Of a stretch of 64,000 bases of DNA, positions 57,706 through 64,000 are shown one piece after another (the first letter of the stretch is position 1; every line of letters begins with the position of its first letter). A program made the position numbers and the translations under genes. Under the pieces are notes generated by a model. It saw only the letters and a program-made list of their open reading frames with translations. It did not search any database and was not told the DNA's origin. Origin of the DNA: Gordonibacter massiliensis (ex Traore et al. 2017) (GTDB taxonomy: Bacteria; Actinomycetota; Coriobacteriia; Coriobacteriales; Eggerthellaceae); the NCBI GenBank assembly GCA_900170005.1, contig LT827128.1, positions 620,001 to 684,000 of the forward strand, given 5' to 3'.

Positions 57706-59211
57706 ATGGCGAGGGCGTTCGGCGGGTTTCCGCTGCGATGTTGCATCGCGTTGGCGGCGCTCGTGCTGGGCGCGCTTGCGCTCAACCTGTTCGTGGTCCC
57801 CTCGACGGGATCGTATCCCTCGTACGCGGGCTTCGCCGCCGCGCTGGCCGCCGTGGCGGCGTATGCCGTCCTGTTCGCGCTCGCGAGGAGGAGCCCCGCC
57901 GTCTTGGACCGCCCGTTGGCGTCGTGGGTCGGCCTGGGCTCGTTCGCCGCAGGCTCCTGCCTGGTCGGCTTGGGGTACGCGGCCGAGTCGACGCCGGCCT
58001 CGCTCGCGGGGTGGCTGCTGGCGTCGCTGGGCACGGCGTGGGCCGTCGTCCTCGCAGGTTCGGCGCTCGCGCGCCTCGAGCCCTCCAAGGGCCTCGCTCC
58101 GGTGCTCGCGGCGTTCGCCGCCGTCTACGTCGCGTCTTCCGTCTTGGTTCCGTTGCTGGAATCCGTCCGTCCGACCCGCTTGGCGCTGCTTGCGCTTTAC
58201 GTCGTCGCGTACCTCGTGGCACTCGCGTGCGTATGGAAGCCCGGCCGCGCGGCGTTCTCGTTCTTCGCGCAGCAGCGCGCAGCCGATGACGAGCGCGGCG
58301 ACGATCGCCCGCGCGTTTCCCGGCCGCGCGCCTCGGTGCTGATCGCGGTCATGTTCGCCTTGGGGCTGGTGTGCGGCTACACCGCCTTCGTCGTGTACGG
58401 CTCGCGCGAGAGCGCCGGGGTGAGCTACGTGGCGGTGGCCGCCGCGATGCTGGGCGTGATCGCGGCGTCGCGGTTCGCGAAAAGCCGCACGGACGTCGTG
58501 TTCCACTTCGGCTTGCTGCTCGTGCTGGCCGGCCTTCTGGTGGTGCCGTTTGTGGCCCAGACGGCCAGCGGCGAGCGGGTGGCCCTCGTGCACGTGTCGA
58601 ACACGCTGCTGGCGGCGGGCTCGGAGTGCTTCGCCATGCTGGTCTGGATCGTGCTGGCCTCGTGCGGCGCGCGACGGCCTTCGCAAGCCCTCTCGCTTTT
58701 GCTGGGAGGACGGCTCTCCGTGGCGGGCGGCATGCTGGGCGGGCTGGTGGTGGGCGCGTGCGCGAGCTCGCTTTCCGTGGTGAACCCGCTCGTGCCCGAC
58801 GTGGTGGCCGTGGGGTTCGCGTTCGCCCTCGTGGCCTACGCCCTCGTGGGCCTGCGGCGTTTCAGCTTCGAGGACGCCGTGGCCGGTGCGGGCGATGACA
58901 CGCCGGCCACGGCTGCGGCGGCCGCAATCGAGGCGGAGGCCGCGCCGGAGGCGCCGGAGGGCCGGGAGGGGCCGACCGCGGCCATCGAGCGCAACTGCGA
59001 CGCGCTGGCGTGCAAGGGCGGGCTCACCGGCCGCGAGACCGAGATACTGAAGATGCTCGCCCGCGGCCGCAGCGCGCCTTTCATAGCCCAGGAGCTCGTC
59101 ATCTCGCCGAACACGGTGAAGACGCACGTGAAGCACATCTACGCGAAGTTGGACGCGCACTCCCAACAGGAGATCATCAACCTGGTGGACGGGGGCCGTG
59201 CCGCCGAGTAG
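57706..59211 (+). CDS. LuxR-family regulator with multi-span membrane sensor
   Basis: 501 residues. About 12 hydrophobic helices (residues about 10-385) precede a charged linker and a C-terminal LuxR HTH (GGLTGRETEILKMLARGRSAPFIAQELVISPNTVKTHVKHIYAKL, about 440-485). This architecture is abundant in Eggerthella and Gordonibacter, where such proteins lie beside reductase clusters (recollection). Here the nearest partners are MATE and thioesterase genes, so its target is unclear. Start at 57706 with AAGGGG upstream. Confidence 0.92.
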   Translation: MARAFGGFPLRCCIALAALVLGALALNLFVVPSTGSYPSYAGFAAALAAVAAYAVLFALARRSPAVLDRPLASWVGLGSFAAGSCLVGLGYAAESTPASLAGWLLASLGTAWAVVLAGSALARLEPSKGLAPVLAAFAAVYVASSVLVPLLESVRPTRLALLALYVVAYLVALACVWKPGRAAFSFFAQQRAADDERGDDRPRVSRPRASVLIAVMFALGLVCGYTAFVVYGSRESAGVSYVAVAAAMLGVIAASRFAKSRTDVVFHFGLLLVLAGLLVVPFVAQTASGERVALVHVSNTLLAAGSECFAMLVWIVLASCGARRPSQALSLLLGGRLSVAGGMLGGLVVGACASSLSVVNPLVPDVVAVGFAFALVAYALVGLRRFSFEDAVAGAGDDTPATAAAAAIEAEAAPEAPEGREGPTAAIERNCDALACKGGLTGRETEILKMLARGRSAPFIAQELVISPNTVKTHVKHIYAKLDAHSQQEIINLVDGGRAAE

Positions 59212-59231
59212 GGTGCGGACGTCCCGGGCGC

Positions 59232-59633
59232 CTAACGGTAGCAGGTGGCCGTCATCTTCGCGATGTCGCGGCCCAGGTCGTCTGTGACGGTGACGGTGTA
59301 GAAGCCCAGGTGGCGGCCCGGCTTGTCGCACACGGCCGTGGCGGTGAGCTTCGTGCCCTTCGTGGTGCGGAAGAAGCTGATGTTCGAGTCGACCGACACC
59401 GTGGGCTCCTCGCCGATGTTGCAGCATATGGCCAGCGCGAAGTCGGCCAGTGTGAAGATGGCCCCGCCCATGACGTTCTCCATGGCGTTGCGGTGGACGT
59501 CGGCGAGCTCCATCTCGCACACGGCGCGCCCGCGCTCGCCCGACACGATGCGGCAGCCGGTCGCCTGGGTGGCGAACCGGTCGTTGGCGAACACGGCTTC
59601 GATCTGCTCGAGGGTGGGGTTGTCGGGGAGCAT
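59232..59633 (-). CDS. PaaI-type hotdog thioesterase
   Basis: 133 residues, single hotdog domain. HRNAMENVMGGAIFTLADFALAICC contains the H-G-x...HGG-like and D residues of the PaaI group, and FFRTTKGTKLTATAVC the following strand. It hydrolyses acyl-CoA esters. ATG 59633 with GGAAAGGAAC upstream; stands alone. Confidence 0.92.
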   Translation of the reverse strand: MLPDNPTLEQIEAVFANDRFATQATGCRIVSGERGRAVCEMELADVHRNAMENVMGGAIFTLADFALAICCNIGEEPTVSVDSNISFFRTTKGTKLTATAVCDKPGRHLGFYTVTVTDDLGRDIAKMTATCYR

Positions 59634-59744
59634 GTCCGTTCCTTTCCGGAGTGCGGCGCCTGCGGCTGGGCGCGGGCGCGAGGTGGTTTCACGAGGCGAG
59701 CGCCCCCGACGGACGGCGGCGCTCGAGAGTCGGTTGGGCTCGCG

Positions 59745-60880
59745 CTACGAGGCGCTCTCCTCCGCTGCCGGAGCGGCCGTCGTGCCGTACAGCTCCAGAT
59801 AGTCGCCGTCCTTCACCGTGACGGTCTGCGATCCGCCGTGCGCCACGTACTTCGTGTCGGTGATGGAGTCGTCGTCGAAGTCGAGGTCCTTCATGACGAA
59901 CGCCGCGCAATCCTGCTCCGCCGCGTCGGCTGCGGCGGCGTTGACCGTCACGGCGTACGTGCCGGCGGGGATGTCCGTGCCCACGCGGTACAAGCCGCTG
60001 GCGTACGGGGGGCCGGCCGGCTTGAAGTCGGCTTGGGACAGCGGGTAGAAGCGCAGGTCGTCGGCTGCGTCGAACGCGACGACGTCGCCTTCTTCCAAAT
60101 CGGCGAAGTAGTTGCCGAAGTACACGACCGCCTCGCCGAGGCTGTACGAGCCGTCGCCCTCGCCGTCGAACACGTAGAAGTTCGCTTCCTGGTCTTGGCT
60201 GCCTTCGAAGTAATAGCGGCCCGGTTCGATGTCCTTGCCGACTTCGAACACGCCCGGTGTGCAGCGTCCGTCCTCGACCTTGCCCGGGTCGCCATCGAAC
60301 GCCTCCTCGATGTCGGAGAGCGTGAACAGGCCGATCGTTCCGCCGTCGGAGGAATCGCCGTAGTCGTAGCCGTACGGGTAGTCGTACCGGTTGCCGTATC
60401 CGTACCGGTCGTTCGCGACGTCGGATATGACGGTGCAGGCGGTGCAGCTCACGCAACCGCCGATGCCCAGCAAAAGGATGAGGAGCAGGCATCCGGAAAG
60501 AACCCAGGGCCACGCCTTCTTCTTTTCCGGTTGCTGGGGGGTCGCGGGGTACGGCTGCGCCGGGTAGGGCGGAACGGGCGGTTGCGGCCCTGCGCCGTAG
60601 GGCGGATACGGCGGCTGTTGGCCTCCGCCGTAAGGCGGCGTCTGGCCCGTCGGGGCTTGGCCCGTTTGCGCGAAAGGGTTTTGCTGCTGGTAGGGTTGCG
60701 GGGGCTGCTGGGCCGGGTAGACCGGCTGCCCGTAGGGCGGCTGCGCGGGCTGAGGCGGACAGGCCTGCCCGTAGGGCGGCTGATGAGGCGGGTAGGGGGC
60801 GCCGTATGGCGCAGGGGGCTCGGAGCCGGGCAGCGGAGGCTGCTCGTAAGGGGGGGGTTTTGATGCTCGGAATCGGTCAT
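59745..60880 (-). pseudogene. Proline-rich membrane protein, interrupted by a C8 tract (possible phase variation)
   Basis: From ATG 60880 (AAGGAG 6 nt upstream) the chain opens MTDSEHQNP, then meets a run of eight C (60857-60850 on the minus strand) that shifts frame. In the other frame the protein continues: Pro/Tyr/Gln/Gly repeats (PPYGQ, PYPP; about residues 12-120), a membrane helix (WVLSGCLLLILLLGIGGC), then about 230 residues of soluble beta-rich sequence (GRYYFEG, GLYRVGTDIPAGTYAVTV) ending at 59745. Nine C would restore the frame. Function not recognised; the outer domain resembles repeats that follow DUF4190-type Pro-rich N-termini. A start inside the helix (60473) is not credible. 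Confidence 0.8.
60850..60857. repeat. G8/C8 homopolymer in the coding region
   Basis: Eight consecutive G on the plus strand at codons 8-10 of the proline-rich protein. Slipped-strand gain of one unit restores the frame, so the tract can act as an ON/OFF switch. Confidence 0.85.
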
Positions 60881-61040
60881 GGAAGGCTCCTTGCCTGTAG
60901 CGGTCGGCCCCATCTTACCACAGCCGCTCGCCGCCGCTTTTCGACCGCACAGAGACTACAGGCGCGCATGCAGGCGGGCGTTCTTCGCCGGAGAGCGCGA
61001 CTTGCCGGCGCGGGCCGGCTCGTAGCGCGGCGGCCTCGCG

Positions 61041-62333
61041 CTACGCCTCAGCTTCGCCGCCCCCTGTTCCCAGCAGCGCTTCCGCCGTGACTTCCACCAG
61101 GTCGACGGCGCCTTCCGGGCACGCGTTCGCGCACAGGCCGCAGCCGATGCAGTAGCGCGCGTCGTAGGCGAGCGTCCCGTCGGCCGGGTCGGGGCGGCGC
61201 GCGCCCGTGGGACAGACCGCAGCGCAGGCCAGCGCGTTCGTGCAGCGTTCGCAGTCGGTTTCCGACACCACGAGCGGCACGCGCTCGGCGATGCCCGGAT
61301 CGCGGTCGAGCGCCTCCAGCAGCATCTGCCGCTTCGGCCACATGGTCTTCTTCGTGCGCCCCTCGGGCACGAAGTCGTTGAACTCGGTGCCGTTGCCCAG
61401 GTTCAGGCGCGCCAGCGCCCGGGAGCGCTCGCGCCGCTCGTAGAACTCCTGCAGCACCTCGGAGTTGCGCAGGCGGCGCTTGCCGGAGGCGATGTCGCCC
61501 ACGTCGCCCACCAGGTTCGCGAACGCGCTGCGCCGATCGACGCCTACCGGGTTCGCCAAGTCCTTGACCAGGTTCTCCTTCTCGGGAATGACGTCGGTGA
61601 AGCCCACGGGGCGCCCGCTCCACGCCTCGGCGGTCTCCACGGCGTGGGAGTACAGAAGCTCGCCCATGTCGCCGGCGCGCTCGCAGTCGGCGCAATAGGA
61701 CAGGTCGGCTGCGATCTCCACGTCGATGTTCTCGGCCAGCACGAGCGTCCAGAACTCGGGCGACAGGCACGCCAGGCACGGCAGCACCACGACGTTCGCC
61801 GCCGGCTCCAAGCCGGGGAACACGTTCTCCTTGCAGGTGAGCACCACGGTCTCGCCGCGCAGGGCGATGCGGCGGATGCGGGCGTGCAAGTCGGCCATCG
61901 TGACGCGCGTCGACGAGAACGCGTCGCATACGCCCAGGCAGATGTCGCAGCGCGAGCAGGCCCCGGCGTCGATGACCGGGACGCCGTCATCGGAGAACGA
62001 GATGGCTCCATGGGGGCAGGCCAGCGCGCACCGCTCGCAGTCGGCGCCGTGCGCGCGCATGCAGAAGTCTCGCAGCACCACGATGCGCTGCGGGCGCTCC
62101 GGGGCGTCCGCAGCCGCGTCGGCGGCAGTGGGCGAGGGCGCCCCGGACGCGTCGGCGGCAATCGCGGCGGCGCCCGCGGTCACCACGTCGGCAGGCGAAG
62201 CGCCCTCGTTGTCATCCTGAGCGGAGCGAAGCGGAGTCGAAGGATCTTCGGCCGCCGCCGGCGCGCCGTCTTGCCGGGAGCCCGCCCCTGCGGGGTCGCC
62301 GGGAGCCCTGGTGTCTTCGGCCTTGTCAGCCAC
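61041..62333 (-). CDS. 4Fe-4S-binding protein with multiple ferredoxin domains
   Basis: 430 residues. After an Ala/Pro/Asp-rich N-terminus (1 to about 80) come CxxC..C clusters: CMRAHGADCERCALACP, CSRCDICLGVC, later CERCTNALACAAVCP and CIGCGLCANACPEGA. The middle includes CLACL and YCADCERAGD. The layout suggests an electron-transfer hub, partner unknown. GTG 62333 overlaps the gltX stop. Residues about 29-41 (EDPSTPLRSAQDD) are encoded by dispersed repeat copy D. Confidence 0.88.
   Translation of the reverse strand: MADKAEDTRAPGDPAGAGSRQDGAPAAAEDPSTPLRSAQDDNEGASPADVVTAGAAAIAADASGAPSPTAADAAADAPERPQRIVVLRDFCMRAHGADCERCALACPHGAISFSDDGVPVIDAGACSRCDICLGVCDAFSSTRVTMADLHARIRRIALRGETVVLTCKENVFPGLEPAANVVVLPCLACLSPEFWTLVLAENIDVEIAADLSYCADCERAGDMGELLYSHAVETAEAWSGRPVGFTDVIPEKENLVKDLANPVGVDRRSAFANLVGDVGDIASGKRRLRNSEVLQEFYERRERSRALARLNLGNGTEFNDFVPEGRTKKTMWPKRQMLLEALDRDPGIAERVPLVVSETDCERCTNALACAAVCPTGARRPDPADGTLAYDARYCIGCGLCANACPEGAVDLVEVTAEALLGTGGGEAEA
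62211..62247 (+). repeat. Dispersed repeat GTCATCCTGAGCGG..., copy D, inside a coding sequence
   Basis: GTCATCCTGAGCGGAGCGAA then GCGGAGTCGAAGGATCTT. It lies in frame in the low-complexity N-terminus of the 4Fe-4S protein. Confidence 0.85.
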
Positions 62334-63897
62334 CGAACACCTCGCTCGTCACCTGGTCGATGCGCGCGAGCACGTCCTCGCGGGGCAGCAGCTCGATGCT
62401 CTCGAACAGCGGCGGCGACACCATGTTGCCGCACACGGCCACGCGCAGCGGCTGGAACAGCAGCTTCGGCTTGATCTCCAGGCGCTCGCCCTCGGCGCGG
62501 CACGCCTCCTGCAAGGCCTCGGCCTCCCAGGCCGTGCCCTCGTCGGCCAGCACGCCGCGGCAGGCGGCCAGCGCCTCGTCGGCGCGCGCGCCCTCCTTCT
62601 TCAGCACCTTGTTGACGCTCTTCTCGTCGAGCTGCACGTTCTTGCTCCAGAACATGAAGGCCAGCTTGTCCACGACCTCGTCCAACCGCGTCAGGCGCTC
62701 GGAGACGAGCGGGTACAGGTCGCAGTACCAGACCGCGCGCTCCTGTACGTCGCCCAGCGCGGACTCGATGGCCGCGCCGTCGAAGGCGGATTCGCGCGCT
62801 TCGGGATCGATCGGCGACCCCGCGGCCACGGCGCTGCCCAGGATGTTCGCCTGCGCCAGCCACAAAAGCGACGATCGCACCCATGCGTTCGGCCCCATGT
62901 CCTTGATGTACTGGGCGTTCATCCAGTCGAGCTTCGTCTCGTCGAACACGGCGTCCTTCTTCGTCACGCGCTCCAGGCTGAAGTTCTCGCACAGCGTCTC
63001 GCGGTCGATGATGGTGGTCTCGCCGTCGAGCGACCAGCCCAGCAGCGCCAGGAAGTTCACCATGGCGTCGGGCAGGTAGCCACGCTCGCAGAACTCCTCC
63101 ACCGAGGCCGCGCCGTGGCGCTTCGACAGCTTCTTGCCGTCGGGGCCCAGGATCATGGACAGGTGGGCGAAGGTGGGCACGTCGAAGCCCAGCGCCTCGT
63201 AGATGAGGATCTGGCGCGGCGTGTTGGACAGGTGGTCGTCGCCGCGGATGACGTGCGTGACGCCCATGTTCGCGTCGTCGCACACCACGGCGAAGTTGTA
63301 GGTGGGCGATCCGTCGGTGCGCACGACGATCATGTCGTCCATCACCTCGGCCGGGAAGCTCACGTGGCCGTACACGGCGTCGTCGAACTCGATGGCGCCG
63401 CGGTTCTCGGGCACGCGCAGGCGCCACACGTGCGGCTCGCCGGCCTCGATGCGCGCGGCCGCCTCGGCCGGGTCGAGGTCGCGGCAGGTGCGGTCGTAGC
63501 CCGCGTAGCCGCCCTCTTCCGCCTCGGCCTTGGCGCGCTTGGCGTCCAGCTCGTCCTTCGTGCAGAAGCAGGGGTACACGCTGCCGCGCTCCTTCATGAG
63601 CTCGAGCGCCTGGGCGTAGGTGTCCGTGCGCTGCGTCTGGAAGTAGGGGCCGGCAGCTCCCCCCACCTCGGGGCCCTCGTCCCAGTCCAGCCCCAGCCAC
63701 TTCATGGCGTTGAGGATGACAGCCACGTTCTCCTCGGTGGAGCGCTCGGGGTCGGTGTCCTCGATGCGCAGGATGAAGTCGCCGCCCGTGGCGCGGGCGA
63801 ACGCCCAGTTGTAGATGGCCGTGCGGGCCCCGCCCACATGCAGGCGCCCGGTGGGCGAGGGGGCGAAGCGGACGCGTACTTTCTTCTTCTCAGTCAT
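62326..63897 (-). CDS. gltX: Glutamate--tRNA ligase
   Basis: 523 residues. Class I signatures: HIGH region APSPTGRLHVGGAR (about 13-24) and KMSKS-like KKLSKRHG (about 262). The catalytic core is followed by the C-terminal anticodon-binding helices. It charges tRNA-Glu with Glu; in Actinomycetota it may also charge tRNA-Gln. ATG 63897 with GGAGG 11 nt upstream. The 4Fe-4S gene overlaps its 3' end by 8 nt. The 103 bases to the window end show no gene. Confidence 0.96.
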   Translation of the reverse strand: MTEKKKVRVRFAPSPTGRLHVGGARTAIYNWAFARATGGDFILRIEDTDPERSTEENVAVILNAMKWLGLDWDEGPEVGGAAGPYFQTQRTDTYAQALELMKERGSVYPCFCTKDELDAKRAKAEAEEGGYAGYDRTCRDLDPAEAAARIEAGEPHVWRLRVPENRGAIEFDDAVYGHVSFPAEVMDDMIVVRTDGSPTYNFAVVCDDANMGVTHVIRGDDHLSNTPRQILIYEALGFDVPTFAHLSMILGPDGKKLSKRHGAASVEEFCERGYLPDAMVNFLALLGWSLDGETTIIDRETLCENFSLERVTKKDAVFDETKLDWMNAQYIKDMGPNAWVRSSLLWLAQANILGSAVAAGSPIDPEARESAFDGAAIESALGDVQERAVWYCDLYPLVSERLTRLDEVVDKLAFMFWSKNVQLDEKSVNKVLKKEGARADEALAACRGVLADEGTAWEAEALQEACRAEGERLEIKPKLLFQPLRVAVCGNMVSPPLFESIELLPREDVLARIDQVTSEVFGG

Positions 63898-64000
63898 AGC
63901 TGCGGTGATCCTCCAGGTTGAATATCGACAACGATGTTCGCGCAAGCGGTCTGTGCGGGAATATTCCGCGCGCAGATTCCGCACGAGCCAAACAGCCCAG

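Noticed and set aside
59745-60473. A standalone gene starting at TTG 60473 for the proline-rich protein's outer domain
   Set aside because: It would start inside the membrane helix; the same frame continues upstream through the proline-rich region to the C8 tract.

Overview
The window is a high-GC, gene-dense bacterial chromosome segment that I read as an anaerobic gut Actinomycetota of the Eggerthellaceae (Eggerthella/Gordonibacter type). This is inference from gene content, not a database match. The indicators are a CarD regulator, a LuxR regulator with a multi-span membrane N-terminus, a second MalT-sized LuxR regulator, a Cys-ligated molybdopterin enzyme with its own FeS subunit and TorD-like chaperone, many Tat-type lipoproteins, a LAPTG-type wall-anchored protease, and repeated flavodoxin and aldo-keto reductase genes. 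I found no rRNA, tRNA, CRISPR array or intact transposase gene.

Layout. 1-6.9 kb: housekeeping genes (XRE regulator, an atypical Fpg-like glycosylase, CarD), a flavin/ferredoxin fusion, and a MarR-controlled amino-acid ABC transporter operon that ends in an ATP-grasp ligase. 7-12.2 kb: three regulator/target pairs (HxlR with an FMN reductase, TetR with a quinone-reductase-like flavoprotein, TetR with a DHA2 exporter), each with a readable promoter or operator region. 12.2-20 kb: a MalT-like LuxR regulator divergent from two SpoVA-like membrane proteins, a molybdopterin oxidoreductase, its four-cluster FeS subunit and a TorD-like chaperone. 20-37 kb: a redox-enzyme island with a CMD protein, flavin reductase, three aldo-keto reductases, three flavodoxins (two exported as Tat lipoproteins, one of them fused to a SUMF1-like domain), a DUF4405 membrane cytochrome, cyclophilin-like and DUF362 lipoproteins, a cupin and a DASS transporter. 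Five promoters here have the 19-bp-spacer architecture of MerR regulation, and there is one classical MerR gene (about 23.7-24.2 kb). 37-45.3 kb: UvrA-like ATPase, papain-family surface protease, endonuclease III, Fic protein and an ABC-2 exporter. 45.3-52.9 kb: mfd carrying an in-frame palindrome, then an Abi_2/HEPN gene preceded by two tandem structured-RNA units, set between mfd and an EamA transporter operon and bounded by a 24-bp direct repeat. 53-64 kb: isochorismatase-like hydrolase, Nudix, dipeptidase, MarR-MATE pair, membrane LuxR, thioesterase, a proline-rich membrane protein broken by a C8 tract, and gltX with a 4Fe-4S protein.

Three systems deserve attention. The Abi_2/HEPN gene with tandem RNA repeats looks like an RNA-antitoxin type defence or toxin module. 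The exported flavodoxin operon looks like an extracytoplasmic electron-transfer chain. Palindromic repeats have entered or shaped coding sequence at three places (mfd, the 4Fe-4S protein, and the end of the ATP-grasp gene), which resembles protein-coding palindromic elements.
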